Source: Kribbella catacumbae DSM 19601
GTDB taxonomy: Bacteria > Actinomycetota > Actinomycetes > Propionibacteriales > Kribbellaceae
Assembly (NCBI RefSeq): GCF_000372465.1
Contig: NZ_AQUZ01000025.1
Span: forward strand, 19,470-83,469
Direction: 5' to 3'
Length of the DNA: 64,000 nt
Part shown: one piece after another, positions 8,693 through 17,980 of the stretch
Numbering within the stretch: the stretch's first letter is position 1
Layout: every line of letters begins with the position of its first letter
Position numbers and translations under genes: made by a program
Notes under the pieces: generated by a model
Seen by the model: the letters and a program-made list of their open reading frames with translations, nothing else
Told to the model about the DNA's origin: nothing
Database searches by the model: none

Positions 8693-9202
8693 TCACTGGG
8701 CCGGCCGGACCATCCTGATTTCCGGTACGCCGAAGAACGGCTCGTCCAGCCGGGAACCGTCCTCGGCGAATCCATGCCGCCGGTAGAACGCCATCGCCCG
8801 CTCGTTCCCGGCCAGCACCCACAAGCTGGCCGCTTCCTTGCCGATGGCAACATCCAGCAGCCGGTCCCCGAGCCCACTCCCCCACCACTTCGCCCGCACG
8901 TAGATCGCGTACAGCTCCAGTGGCGCCGGCGCATCTTCATCCCGCGACGGTCCAGGCGAGGAGAACCCGATCACCCGGTCCCGGACCGCGGCAGCCGGAT
9001 CCGGGTTCACCGCGATCCAGCGCAGTACGCCGGCCTCCAGCCTGCTCGCCCACCGCTCGGTCCGCAGGTCGAGGTCGCTCGTCTTCTCGGCCAGTCGCTC
9101 CGGATCCACCAGTCCGGCGTACGCCTCCTGCCAGCAGGTCAGGTGACACCAGGCGCTGGCCTCGGCATCCGCGACCTCGGCGCGGCGAATCTCGATCTCC
9201 AC
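8693..9202 (-). CDS. GNAT family N-acetyltransferase
   Basis: 169-residue GNAT protein. It starts EIEIRRAEVADAEAS and has the acetyl-CoA site in AKWWGSGLGDRLLDVAI (the R/Q-x-x-G-x-G/A loop is WWGSGLG) and a C-terminal AMAFYRRHGFAEDG strand-helix pair, typical of this fold. The start is a GTG directly abutting the stop of the upstream dehydrogenase gene, so translation is probably coupled. The substrate is not predictable. Confidence 0.88.
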   Translation of the reverse strand: MEIEIRRAEVADAEASAWCHLTCWQEAYAGLVDPERLAEKTSDLDLRTERWASRLEAGVLRWIAVNPDPAAAVRDRVIGFSSPGPSRDEDAPAPLELYAIYVRAKWWGSGLGDRLLDVAIGKEAASLWVLAGNERAMAFYRRHGFAEDGSRLDEPFFGVPEIRMVRPAQ

Positions 9203-10180
9203 TCAGACAGTGAAGACGATCTTGCCGAAGACGTCACCTTCATTCATCTTCGCGAACCCCTTGCGGGCGTCGCCCAGCGCGAAGGTGCTGTCGATGTGCG
9301 GCTTGATCCCCGCGTTCGCCATGAACCGCACGAGCTCGGCCAGCTCGGTCCGGGTGCCCATCGTGGAGCCCTGGATGCGCAACTGCAGGAAGAAGATCCG
9401 GTTGAGCTCGGCGGACTTCGGCGCCTGGCCACTGGTCGCGCCGGAGATCACCAGGGTGCCGCCCTGCTTGAGTGACTTCAGCGAGTGCGACCAGGTCGCC
9501 TGGCCGACGGTCTCCATCACGGCATCGACGCGCTCGGGCAGCCGGGCGCCGGACTCGAACGCGTCGTGCGCGCCGATCTCGACGGCCTTCGCCCGCTTGC
9601 CCTCGTCGCGGCTGGTCGCCCAGACGCGGATGCCGGCAGCACGCGCGAGCGTGATCAGCGAGCTCGCGACACCACCACCCGCACCCTGCACGAGCACGGT
9701 GTCGCCCGGCTTCAGCCCGGACTGCGTGAACAACATCCGGTACGCCGTCAGCCAGGCGGTCGGCAGGCACGCAGCCTCTTCAAAACTCAACCCAGCCGGC
9801 TTCGGTACGACGTTGTGCGCCGGTACGACGACCTTCTCCGCCAGCGTGCCCTGATGGCGCTCGCTCAGCAGCGACCGCTTCGGGTCGAGCGTCTCGTCAC
9901 CCTTCCACGCCGGATCCGAGATGACCGCATGCACGACCACCTCGTTGCCGTCGGGGTCGACCCCGGCCGCGTCGCAGCCCAAGATCATCGGCAGACTCTG
10001 CTCCGCCAGCCCGACTCCCTTGAGCGACCACAGGTCGTGATGGTTGAGCGCCGCCGCCTTCACGTCGATCGTCACCCACCCCTCAGGCGCCACCGGCTCA
10101 GGCCGCTCCCCCACCTCCAACGCGGAGATCGGGTCATCCGAACTGAACCTGGCGGCATAAGCAGCAAGCATGCCGCCCAC
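9203..10180 (-). CDS. MDR-family zinc-binding/quinone oxidoreductase
   Basis: 325-residue medium-chain dehydrogenase/reductase. The GroES-like N-terminal part contains ALNHHDLWSL and ILGCDAAG, and the Rossmann NAD(P) domain has VLVQGAGGGVASSL. The structural four-cysteine zinc lobe is absent, which points to the quinone oxidoreductase branch acting on enones or quinones with NADPH. It forms a two-gene unit with the following acetyltransferase (zero spacing). The substrate is unknown. Confidence 0.9.
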   Translation of the reverse strand: MGGMLAAYAARFSSDDPISALEVGERPEPVAPEGWVTIDVKAAALNHHDLWSLKGVGLAEQSLPMILGCDAAGVDPDGNEVVVHAVISDPAWKGDETLDPKRSLLSERHQGTLAEKVVVPAHNVVPKPAGLSFEEAACLPTAWLTAYRMLFTQSGLKPGDTVLVQGAGGGVASSLITLARAAGIRVWATSRDEGKRAKAVEIGAHDAFESGARLPERVDAVMETVGQATWSHSLKSLKQGGTLVISGATSGQAPKSAELNRIFFLQLRIQGSTMGTRTELAELVRFMANAGIKPHIDSTFALGDARKGFAKMNEGDVFGKIVFTV

Positions 10181-10230
10181 CCTAGGCCGACCCCACCAAC
10201 CAGTCAGTAATCGACATCACCGCATCACCT

Positions 10231-11436
10231 TCAGCCGCGGGCTACGCCGTCTCGGTGGGCGGCGTTGGCTACTGCGGTTGCTACGGCGGGGGCTACTCGG
10301 GGGTCGAAGGGGGACGGGATGATGTAGTCGGGGCGGAGGTCGGACGGGGAGATCAGGTTGGCGAGGGCCTCGGCGGCGGCGAGTTTCATGCCTTCGGTGA
10401 TTCGGGAGGCGTTGACGTCGAAGGCGCCGCGGAAGATGCCGGGGAAGGCCAGCACGTTGTTGATCTGGTTCGGGAAGTCCGAGCGGCCCGTCGCGACCAC
10501 GGCCGCGTGGCGGTGGGCGATGTCGGGGTGGACCTCCGGGTTCGGGTTGGCCAGGGCGAAGATCATCGCGCCCGGCGCCATCCGCGCGACGGCTTCCTCC
10601 GGCACCGTGCCGCCGGACAGCCCCAGGAAGACGTCCGCGCCGTCGAGCGCGTCCACCAGCCGGCCCGAGCGTCCGCCGGTGTTGGTGTCCTTGGCCAGCG
10701 ACAACTTCACCGGGTTCAGATCTGAGCGGTCCTCGTGCAGCACACCCTTGCTGTCGACAACGGCCAGGTCGCCGACGCCCGCCTGCAACAGGATCCGGGC
10801 ACACGCGACGCCGGCCGCTCCCGCCCCCGAGATCACCACGCGGATGTCCTCGATCGCCTTGCCGGTCAGCAGCAACGCATTGCGCAACGCGGCCAGTACG
10901 ACGACCGCAGTACCGTGCTGGTCGTCGTGGAAGACCGGGATGTCGAGGCGTTCTTTCAGCCGGCGTTCGATCTCGAAGCAGCGCGGTGCCGAGATGTCTT
11001 CCAGATTGATACCGCCGAAGCTCGGCGCCATCCGGACGACGGTCTCGACGAAGTCGTCCACGTCGGTGCAGTCCAGCGCGATCGGCACCGAGTCCACACC
11101 GCCGAACTCCTTGAACAGCAGTGCTTTGCCCTCCATCACCGGCAGCGACGCGGACGGTCCGATGTCACCGAGTCCGAGGACCGCGGTGCCGTCGGTGATG
11201 ACGGCGACCACGTTGGACTTCCAGGTGTACTTGCGGACCAGCGAAGGATCGTCGGCGATCGCGGTGCAGACCCGGGCGACGCCGGGGCTGTAGGCACGCG
11301 AGAGCTCGTCGGTGGTGTTCACCTTGACCGATGACGTCACCTCGATCTTGCCGCCGAGATGCAGGTCGAAGACCGGATCACCGGCGTACGGATCGGGATC
11401 GGGCACAGGGGTGGACGGAAATACTTCGGCGACCAT
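10231..11436 (-). CDS. NAD(P)-dependent malic enzyme
   Basis: 401-residue short-form bacterial malic enzyme, converting malate to pyruvate and CO2. Visible sites are the catalytic Tyr in LSRAYSPGVA, Lys/Asp region TDGTAVLGLGDIG, the metal-binding stretch ISAPRCFEIE and VFHDDQHGTAVV, and the Rossmann motif VISGAGAAGVA. No ACT or phosphotransacetylase extension is present. The ATG at 11436 was preferred to GTG 11451 because GAAGGG lies 6-7 bases before it. It stands alone, with the ABC importer genes divergent from it. Confidence 0.95.
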   Translation of the reverse strand: MVAEVFPSTPVPDPDPYAGDPVFDLHLGGKIEVTSSVKVNTTDELSRAYSPGVARVCTAIADDPSLVRKYTWKSNVVAVITDGTAVLGLGDIGPSASLPVMEGKALLFKEFGGVDSVPIALDCTDVDDFVETVVRMAPSFGGINLEDISAPRCFEIERRLKERLDIPVFHDDQHGTAVVVLAALRNALLLTGKAIEDIRVVISGAGAAGVACARILLQAGVGDLAVVDSKGVLHEDRSDLNPVKLSLAKDTNTGGRSGRLVDALDGADVFLGLSGGTVPEEAVARMAPGAMIFALANPNPEVHPDIAHRHAAVVATGRSDFPNQINNVLAFPGIFRGAFDVNASRITEGMKLAAAEALANLISPSDLRPDYIIPSPFDPRVAPAVATAVANAAHRDGVARG

Positions 11437-11725
11437 GAAGGGACCCTTCACTTCAGATTGCAGGCAAGTGGATACGGAGAGTGGGCGTTCGATGAGGGTG
11501 CGTCGAACGGCGCCGTTGCCAGGGGGTCACCCGTCGCTACGAGTAAACCACAGCACGCACTGGTCCTATCTGTGAGGGTCCCCACATGGCCGCAGCACGG
11601 TGACGATCGAGTCTCTTCGGGGGTTAGCAGCCGACACACGCCGCCGTGCTGTGTCAGGATGCGGAGAATCCGGCCCGGTACCGTCCAGACCGGCGTTCCA
11701 GAACCAGTGTCGAGGAGTACTAGCG

Positions 11726-12574
11726 ATGAACATCGTCCCCACCCTCCGCAAGAGTCGCCGCACGGTCACCGTCGCCTCGGTCGCCGTGCTAGCGCTCGTC
11801 CTGTCCTCCTGTGGCAGTGACGACTCGGGTACCGGAGGAGGAACCGAGGACAAGGCCAAGGCGGCCGGCATCACGCTGGTCAAGCCCGGCAAGCTGACGG
11901 TCTGCACTCACCTCCCGTACAAGCCGTTCCAGTACAAGGACGGCACCAAGGTCGTCGGCTTCGACGTCGACCTGCTCGACCTGGTCGCCAAGGACCTGGG
12001 CCTCGAGCAGGACGTGGTCAACATCGAGTGGGCCCAGGTCACCTCCGGTGCCGCCTTCCAGGCCAAGAAGTGCGACATGGGCATGGGCGCGATGACGATC
12101 ACGCCGGCCCGGCAGGCCGCGATCAGCATCACCGCGCCGTACATGGACGCCACCCAGGTACTGCTGGTGAAGAAGGATTCGCCGTACAAGTCGCTCGAGG
12201 ACCTGAAGGGCAAGAAGGTCGGCGTCCAGGCCGACACCACCGGTAAGGACTTCGCCGACAAGAAGGCGAAGGAGATCGGCTTCAGCGTGCTGGTCTTCAA
12301 CGACCTCGCGCTGCAGGAGAACAACGTCAAGTCCGGTCGCGTCGACGCCGCCATCAACGACAACGGCGTGCTCTACGACTTCGTCAAGGAGAACCCGGAC
12401 ACCGCGGTGGTGGCCGAGTTCAACACCGGTGAGCAGTACGGCTTCGCCGCCCTCAAGGACGGCAGCGGGCCCAAGCTGGTGGAGAAGTTCAACACCCTGC
12501 TGACCACGGCCAAGACCGACGGCAAGTACAACGAGATCTACAAGAAGTGGTTCGGGGTTGAGCCGAAGAAGTGA
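11726..12574 (+). CDS. Polar amino acid ABC transporter, substrate-binding lipoprotein
   Basis: 282-residue exported lipoprotein: basic N terminus RKSRR, hydrophobic stretch, then lipobox LVLSSC with the lipidated Cys29. The mature part is a family 3 solute-binding protein: LTVCTHLPYKPFQYKDG, VGFDVDLLDLVAKDLG, and the VGVQADTTGKDF hinge region. It captures a polar amino acid (glutamate or similar) outside the membrane and passes it to the permease encoded next. GAGGAG lies 8 bases before the ATG. It overlaps the permease gene by 4 bp (GTGA), giving a compact three-gene operon. Confidence 0.95.
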   Translation: MNIVPTLRKSRRTVTVASVAVLALVLSSCGSDDSGTGGGTEDKAKAAGITLVKPGKLTVCTHLPYKPFQYKDGTKVVGFDVDLLDLVAKDLGLEQDVVNIEWAQVTSGAAFQAKKCDMGMGAMTITPARQAAISITAPYMDATQVLLVKKDSPYKSLEDLKGKKVGVQADTTGKDFADKKAKEIGFSVLVFNDLALQENNVKSGRVDAAINDNGVLYDFVKENPDTAVVAEFNTGEQYGFAALKDGSGPKLVEKFNTLLTTAKTDGKYNEIYKKWFGVEPKK

Positions 12575-13392
12575 GCCGGCCAACCGACATCGTTGAGCGG
12601 AAGGGGCTGAGCCCGCGGCAGCGGGCCCAGCGCTCCCGCTGGATCCAGTACGGGATCCTCGTAGCGCTGCTGATCGTTGCCGGTGTCTCCGCCGACTGGG
12701 GACAGATCGGCAGCGTCTTCTTCAAGCCGGAGTACATCAAGTCCGCCTTCGAGGACGGTCTGCTGCAAGCCCTGGTGAAGACGCTGGAGTACACCGCCGG
12801 CGCCTTCGTGATCGGCCTGCTCGGCGGCACGCTGCTGGCGCTGATGCGGTTGTCCATCGTCGGGCCGTACCGCTGGATCGCGACCGCCTACATCGAGTTC
12901 TTCCGCGGTCTGCCGGCGATCGTGGTCTTCATCGCGTTCAGCCTGCTGCCGCTGGCGTTCGAGGGCATGACGATCCCGTTCGACCCGTACGGCACGGTCT
13001 GGCTCGCGCTGGGCATCGTGGCGGCGGCGTACATGGCCGAGGTGATCCGGGCAGGCATCCAGGCGGTGCCGAAGGGCCAGCTCGAGGCGGCCCGATCGCT
13101 CGGTATGCCGGCGGGCCTGGCGACTCGCAAGATCGTGCTTCCGCAGGCGTTCCGGATCGTGTTGCCGCCGCTGACGAACGACCTGATCCTGTTGGTGAAG
13201 GACTCGTCGCTGGTGTTCATCATCGGTACTACGGCCTCGGCCTACGAGCTGACCGGATTCGGCCGGGATCTGGCGAACACCTACGCGAACCTGACCCCGC
13301 TGGTCACGGCCGGCTTCTGCTACCTGATCATCACCCTGCCGCTGGGCATCCTGGTCCGCCGGCTCGAGGCGAAGGCTGCGAGGGCGCGCTGA
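12571..13392 (+). CDS. Amino acid ABC transporter permease
   Basis: 273-residue inner-membrane subunit of the His/Glu/Gln importer family (PF00528 type). It has about 5-6 membrane helices and the cytoplasmic EAA loop IQAVPKGQLEAARSLGMPAG that contacts the ATPase. The early motif FFRGLPAIVVFIAF is typical of the polar amino acid branch. A single permease gene implies a homodimer. It starts inside the stop of the binding-protein gene and its own stop overlaps the ATPase start. Confidence 0.95.
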   Translation: MSRPTDIVERKGLSPRQRAQRSRWIQYGILVALLIVAGVSADWGQIGSVFFKPEYIKSAFEDGLLQALVKTLEYTAGAFVIGLLGGTLLALMRLSIVGPYRWIATAYIEFFRGLPAIVVFIAFSLLPLAFEGMTIPFDPYGTVWLALGIVAAAYMAEVIRAGIQAVPKGQLEAARSLGMPAGLATRKIVLPQAFRIVLPPLTNDLILLVKDSSLVFIIGTTASAYELTGFGRDLANTYANLTPLVTAGFCYLIITLPLGILVRRLEAKAARAR

Positions 13393-14144
13393 TGGCACTG
13401 GTGGAGATCAAGAACCTGCACAAGTCGTTCGGCAGCAACCATGTCCTGCGCGGTATCGACTTCACCGTCGAGCAGGGCGAGGTGGTCTGCGTGATCGGGC
13501 CGTCCGGCTCGGGCAAGTCGACGCTGCTGCGCTGCGTCAATCTGCTGGAGATCCCGCAGGAGGGCCAGGTGATCGTCCGTGGTGAGGACATCTGCGACCG
13601 GGACTGCCACCTGGACGCCGCCCGGTCGCAGATCGGGATGGTGTTCCAGCAGTTCAACCTGTTCCCGCACCTGTCCGTGCTGGCCAACTGCACGGTGGCG
13701 CAGACCACCGTACTGAAGCGCGGTTCGGCCGAGGCCGAGAAGATCGCCCGGGCCAACCTGGACCGGGTCGGCCTGAACGACAAGGTGAAAGCGTTCCCGA
13801 TGCAGCTGTCCGGTGGGCAGCAGCAGCGGGTGGCGATCGCCCGGGCACTGTCGATGGACCCGGCCCTGATGCTCTTCGACGAGCCCACTTCGGCGCTCGA
13901 CCCCGAGCTGGTCGGCGACGTCCTGACCGTGATGCGCAAGCTCGCGCTGGACGGTATGACGATGCTCGTCGTCACCCACGAGATGGCCTTCGCCCGCGAG
14001 GTCGCGGACCGGGTGGTCTTCATGGACGGCGGCGTGATCGTCGAACAGGGCCCACCCGCCGAGGTGATCGGGAACCCGCAACAGGAGCGTACGCAGAACT
14101 TCCTGCGCCGGGTGCTCAACCCCACCCACGTCGAACCGACGTAA
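13392..14144 (+). CDS. Amino acid ABC transporter ATP-binding protein
   Basis: 250-residue ABC ATPase. Walker A GPSGSGKST (residues 36-44), Q-loop region GMVFQQFNLFPH, signature LSGGQQQR (139-146), Walker B LMLFDEPTSALD (159-170) and switch His in VVTHEM are intact. It powers the polar amino acid importer together with the two preceding gene products. The start overlaps the permease stop by one base (TGATG). A strong hairpin follows the TAA stop. Confidence 0.97.
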   Translation: MALVEIKNLHKSFGSNHVLRGIDFTVEQGEVVCVIGPSGSGKSTLLRCVNLLEIPQEGQVIVRGEDICDRDCHLDAARSQIGMVFQQFNLFPHLSVLANCTVAQTTVLKRGSAEAEKIARANLDRVGLNDKVKAFPMQLSGGQQQRVAIARALSMDPALMLFDEPTSALDPELVGDVLTVMRKLALDGMTMLVVTHEMAFAREVADRVVFMDGGVIVEQGPPAEVIGNPQQERTQNFLRRVLNPTHVEPT

Positions 14145-14155
14145 ACTGCCGTTCG

Positions 14156-14191
14156 CGCGAGGCCGGCTCCCATCCGGGAACCGGCCTCGCG
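14156..14191. terminator. Bidirectional hairpin terminator
   Basis: 16 bp stem, 15 matched plus one G-T, with a 4 base loop: CGCGAGGCCGGCTCCC pairs with GGGAACCGGCCTCGCG. It lies 12 bp after the ABC operon stop and 25 bp before the stop of the convergent NEW3 gene, so it can serve both. There is no long T-run. Confidence 0.75.
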
Positions 14192-14215
14192 TTCGGCCGT
14201 CGGTCCTGCCGCGGA

Positions 14216-15154
14216 TCAGGCGATGGCGACGCCGAACACGTGCAGGCCGCCGTTGGCCGGGAGCGTGATCAGCTCGACGGTCTTGGCCGGGTCCAGCGGG
14301 ATCGAGTTCGCGAACACCCGGTACTGGTACTCCGCGTTCGCGTAGCCGGCCGGGGTGTTGCGCCCGGTCGTCGAGATCACCAAGGTCGCGCCGTGCGCCC
14401 CGGCGTCCTGGAACGACCAGTTCGGGAACCCGATCGACCCGCTCGTGGAGGTGCCGTCGGAGTACCAGACCTTCACCAGTCCGGCAGCGGCATAACCGGC
14501 GCCCGAGCCGAGCAGGGCCAGCTTCGCGCCCTTGCCAGAGTAGGCGAAGGTCTGGCCGGCGGCGACCGCGTTGTCCTTGGTGCCGACCGGTCCGGGCCAG
14601 GTGAAGGTGGCGCCGAGTGCGGTCACCGTGCTGCCCGGTGTCACGTCCTTCTCCGCCAGGCGCTGGGCGGAGAAGCTGTTGCCGCTATTGTCGAAGTTGC
14701 CCTTGGTGGGGTCGGACTCGTTGCTCACGGCCACGTTGTTGAAGGCTGCGGCCAGGTTCGGCAACGGCGTACCGGACTTCTGGGTGCGGGTGCCGACAAC
14801 CTCTCCGCCCGAGTAGGCGGCGGTCGCGGTGAAGGTGCGAATGGTGAAGCCGGGCCGTTGCTCGGGCACCCGGATCTGGAAGGCGACGGTGACCGATTCG
14901 CCTGGTTTCACGGCGTCTTTGACCGTCCGGGTCTCCGGATAGACGGTCCAGCCGACCGGTCCGGCAAATGTCACCGCGAGCTTCGAAAGCCTGGCCGCGG
15001 ACTTGTTGGTGACCGTGACGTCGACCGACGCGATCACCGGTCCGGCGAGATCGACCTCGGAGATGGTCACCTCGACGGGCTCCGCGGCCGCGGCCGGGAC
15101 CTGGGGAACGAGCAGGGCGGCCGTGAGAGCCACCACGACAGCGAGCTTCTTCAT
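14216..15154 (-). CDS. Secreted NEW3/NPCBM-type beta-sandwich protein
   Basis: 312-residue exported protein with a clear signal peptide (MKKLAVVVALTAALLV, cleavage after AAAA). Residues about 30-125 form an NEW3-like domain (VDVTVTNKSA, PGESVTVAFQIRVP), often linked to alpha-galactosidases and other glycan enzymes. The second half (about 135-312) has the beta-rich pattern seen in accessory domains of glycoside hydrolases (FDNSGNSFSAQRL, LPANGGLHVFGVAIA). No catalytic residues are recognised, so it is probably a binding or accessory protein. It follows the GH109-type gene by 13 bp and is likely co-transcribed. Confidence 0.75.
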   Translation of the reverse strand: MKKLAVVVALTAALLVPQVPAAAAEPVEVTISEVDLAGPVIASVDVTVTNKSAARLSKLAVTFAGPVGWTVYPETRTVKDAVKPGESVTVAFQIRVPEQRPGFTIRTFTATAAYSGGEVVGTRTQKSGTPLPNLAAAFNNVAVSNESDPTKGNFDNSGNSFSAQRLAEKDVTPGSTVTALGATFTWPGPVGTKDNAVAAGQTFAYSGKGAKLALLGSGAGYAAAGLVKVWYSDGTSTSGSIGFPNWSFQDAGAHGATLVISTTGRNTPAGYANAEYQYRVFANSIPLDPAKTVELITLPANGGLHVFGVAIA

Positions 15155-15167
15155 CAGCGGTGGCCTT

Positions 15168-16625
15168 TCAGCTCGTCGGAGGCATGTCGGTCTCGCGGGA
15201 GTCCAGACCGAGCCGGAGCTCGGCCCAGCGACCGCGGGTGAAGTCGGGGACGTCGACCGGGCGGCCGTCGTTCTTCAGCGACTGCACGCTCAGCGGCACC
15301 GGAGCACACCAGGCGGCGGAATCGTAGACGTCGATGTCGGGCACCAGGCCGGCCCGCATCTGCTGAACGATCCGCCACTGCAGGACGTAGTCCATCCCGC
15401 CGTGGCCGCCGTTGTTCGCCGCGTCGTCGCCGATCTTCTTCCACAGCCAGTGGTCGTACTCCTTCCGGTACGGCGCGAAGTCGCGCCAGGAGTGACCGCC
15501 GTGATCGGGCTCGAGGTAGACCCGTCCACCGGTGGTGCCGACCGGGACGTAGTCCTCGAAGATGCCGCGGCTGCCCGCCAGGCTGTTGATCCGGCTGTAC
15601 GGCCGGGGTGAGCTGACATCGTGCTCGGCTCGGAGGATGCGCCCTTTCGCGGTCCCGATCAGGCAGGTGACCAGGTCACCGTTGATGTACTTCTCGTTCC
15701 ACGACGGGTGCGTCTTCGGAATGTTCCGCTCGCGGTAGTCGGCCAGCCCGCGCGGCTCGGTGGCGGTCGCCCGCAGGGTCATGAACCGGTCACCGCGGTT
15801 GATGTCCATCGCCGCGGCGATCGGCGCCAGGCCGTGCATCGGGTAGAAGCTCGCGATGCTGCGGGCGTGCCACTTCCGGCGCCAGGCATCGGTGTAGTAG
15901 GTGTCGCTGAACAGCAGCGCCCGCAGGTCGTGCAGGTAGCCGCCGTGCCCGTTGGTGATCTCGCCGAACAACCCTTCGTGGGCCATCTTCAGCATCGCCA
16001 GCTCGTTCCGGCCGTAGCTGCAGTTCTCCATCAGCCACAGATGCTTGCGGGTCCGCTCGGAGGTGTCCACCAGATCCCAGAGCTGCTTGAGCTCCGTAGC
16101 GATCGGCAGTTCCACACCGACATGCTTCCCGCCGAGCAGAGCTGCCTTGCCCTGCTCGTGGTGGAACTCCCAGGGCGTGGCGATGTAGACGAGGTCCACG
16201 TCGCTGCTGCGGACCAGCTCCTGGTAGGAGGACGCGGAGCCGCCGTACTCGGTCGGGCGTGGTTTGCCGAGCCGGACCAGGCGGTCGGCGGCTGCCTTGG
16301 CCCGGTCAGCCCGGATATCGCAGACGGCGGTGACGACCGCCCCGGGGACGGCGGCCCAGCCGCCGAGCATCCCGGCGCCGCGGTTGCCCAGCCCGATCAC
16401 CCCGATCCGGACGGTCTCATGGGCAGTGAACGGGACGTCGACCATCGAGCGCTGCCCGCTGCGGCGAGCGGGTGCGGCCGCGGTCTGGTCGGTAGTGGCG
16501 GCGGTAGTGGAGGCGGCGGTCGTGGCGGCGGCGGTCGTGGCTGACGCGGTACCGGTCGCGGCGGCGCCGAGCACGCCGGCCAGACCGGCTCCGAGCACCG
16601 TACGGCGTGAACTGGTCGGATTCAC
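15168..16625 (-). CDS. Tat-exported Gfo/Idh/MocA oxidoreductase (GH109-like)
   Basis: 485-residue protein beginning with a twin-arginine signal (SSRRTVLGAGLAGVLG) and a long low-complexity Ala/Thr spacer to about residue 60. The NAD-binding Rossmann motif follows (VRIGVIGLGNRGAG), then the family's ELPIATE and MENCSYGRNELAML segments and a C-terminal sugar-binding part with GGHGGMDYVLQW. This composition matches GH109 NAD-dependent alpha-N-acetylgalactosaminidases, which are Tat exported with cofactor bound. The exact sugar is uncertain. Operon partner: the NEW3 protein just downstream. Confidence 0.85.
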   Translation of the reverse strand: MNPTSSRRTVLGAGLAGVLGAAATGTASATTAAATTAASTTAATTDQTAAAPARRSGQRSMVDVPFTAHETVRIGVIGLGNRGAGMLGGWAAVPGAVVTAVCDIRADRAKAAADRLVRLGKPRPTEYGGSASSYQELVRSSDVDLVYIATPWEFHHEQGKAALLGGKHVGVELPIATELKQLWDLVDTSERTRKHLWLMENCSYGRNELAMLKMAHEGLFGEITNGHGGYLHDLRALLFSDTYYTDAWRRKWHARSIASFYPMHGLAPIAAAMDINRGDRFMTLRATATEPRGLADYRERNIPKTHPSWNEKYINGDLVTCLIGTAKGRILRAEHDVSSPRPYSRINSLAGSRGIFEDYVPVGTTGGRVYLEPDHGGHSWRDFAPYRKEYDHWLWKKIGDDAANNGGHGGMDYVLQWRIVQQMRAGLVPDIDVYDSAAWCAPVPLSVQSLKNDGRPVDVPDFTRGRWAELRLGLDSRETDMPPTS

Positions 16626-16796
16626 GGGGAACTCCTGGGGTCGTCGGGCGGATGAACATCAGAAGTGCGCACTTGTGCTCGATATCTGAGCATGGCCTGC
16701 AGTTACACGCAAGTGGTCAGAATGACTCCGAACGGGGAAGATGTACGCGGTGGGCCGTGCGCCCAAGAGTTCAGCCCGCCTGGGAGGCAGAAAACT

Positions 16797-17189
16797 GTGA
16801 GCAGCACCGGACGATCCGCCGAGGTCCGCCTCAGCATTCCCGCGGACAGCGCCTACATCGCCGTCCCGCGATCGGTGGTCGGTAATCTCGCCGCCCGCAA
16901 CGACTTCACCGTGGACGCGATCGACGACCTGCGGATCGCGGTGGACGAGGCCTGCGCGCTGCTGCTTCCCCAGGCCTCCGACGGCGTCCTGGACCTGATC
17001 TTCGAGATCGCCCCGCCGTACCTGACGGTCGCGACGACGGCCACCGTGCCGAACGGCTGGAAGCCGGACACCTCCTCGTTCGGCTGGACCGTGCTGACCG
17101 CGCTGGTGGAGTCCGCCGCGGCGGAGACCGTCGACGGGCGGCTGACCATCACGGTGTCGGCGTCGGCGACCACGTCGGAGAAGGCGTGA
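16797..17189 (+). CDS. Anti-sigma factor, RsbW-type ATP-binding kinase
   Basis: 130-residue GHKL-fold protein. The N-box region is DDLRIAVDEACALLL, typical of RsbW/UsfX anti-sigma kinases; the C-terminal half is shortened, with a weak G-box. It should bind and silence the SigF-type factor encoded next, and may phosphorylate an anti-anti-sigma partner, which is not in the window. GTG 16797 was chosen because GGGAGG lies 9 bases before it; upstream frame lacks conservation. It overlaps the sigma gene by 4 bp (GTGA). Confidence 0.85.
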   Translation: MSSTGRSAEVRLSIPADSAYIAVPRSVVGNLAARNDFTVDAIDDLRIAVDEACALLLPQASDGVLDLIFEIAPPYLTVATTATVPNGWKPDTSSFGWTVLTALVESAAAETVDGRLTITVSASATTSEKA

Positions 17190-17980
17190 TCGAGGATCGA
17201 TCCCTGGGCGGCGAGCCCCAGGAACCCGACCTACGCACCCGTACCGCCACCCTCTTCGCCGCGATGGCGGGCTCGACCCCGGGCGACCCGGCCCACACCC
17301 TGGCCCGCGACGGCCTGGTCTCGCTGCACATGCCGCTGGTCGAGCACCTGGCCCGGCGCTTCCGCAACCGCGGTGAGCCGTACGACGACCTGGTGCAGGT
17401 GGCCACGATCGGCCTGATCAAGGCGATCGACCGGTTCGACTCCGACCGCGGGGTGGAGTTCTCGACGTACGCGACACCGACCATTCTCGGCGAGATCAAG
17501 CGGTACTTCCGGGACAAGGGCTGGGCGATCCGGGTCCCGCGCCGGCTCCAGGAGTTGCGGCTCTCGCTGACCGCCGCGACGGCCGAGCTGACCCAGGAGC
17601 AGGGACGTGCCCCCACGGTCGCCGAACTGTCCGAGCGGCTGGGCCTGTCCCCTGACCTGGTGATCGAGGGACTGGAGTCCGCGAACGCCTACAACACGCT
17701 CTCGCTGGACGCCCCGGACCAGAACGAGGCGGACGCCACGACGGTCCTGGACGGCCTGGGAGGCGAGGACGAGGCGCTGGAGAGCGTCGAGTACCGCGAG
17801 TCGCTCAAACCGCTCCTGGCCCAGCTGGACACCAGGGAGAAGCGCATCCTGACGCTGCGGTTCTTCCGTGGCATGACCCAGTCCCAGATCGCCGACGAGA
17901 TCGGCATCTCCCAGATGCACGTCTCCCGCCTGCTGGCCCGCACGCTTACCGAACTGCGCGCCGGCCTCCTGAAGGAGTAG
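17186..17980 (+). CDS. RNA polymerase sigma factor, SigB/SigF/SigG family
   Basis: 264-residue group 3 sigma factor. Regions 2 (DDLVQVATIGLIKAIDRFD, FSTYATPTILGEIKRYFRDK), 3 (AELTQEQGRAPTVAELSERLG) and 4 (ILTLRFFRGMTQSQIADEIG, ISQMHVSRLLARTL) are all present. Actinobacterial members direct stress, stationary-phase or developmental genes under an RsbW-type anti-sigma factor, here encoded directly upstream with overlapping start and stop. The stop codon abuts that of the convergent membrane-protein gene. No GTTT/GGGTA-type own promoter could be seen convincingly ahead of the pair. Confidence 0.95.
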   Translation: MIEDRSLGGEPQEPDLRTRTATLFAAMAGSTPGDPAHTLARDGLVSLHMPLVEHLARRFRNRGEPYDDLVQVATIGLIKAIDRFDSDRGVEFSTYATPTILGEIKRYFRDKGWAIRVPRRLQELRLSLTAATAELTQEQGRAPTVAELSERLGLSPDLVIEGLESANAYNTLSLDAPDQNEADATTVLDGLGGEDEALESVEYRESLKPLLAQLDTREKRILTLRFFRGMTQSQIADEIGISQMHVSRLLARTLTELRAGLLKE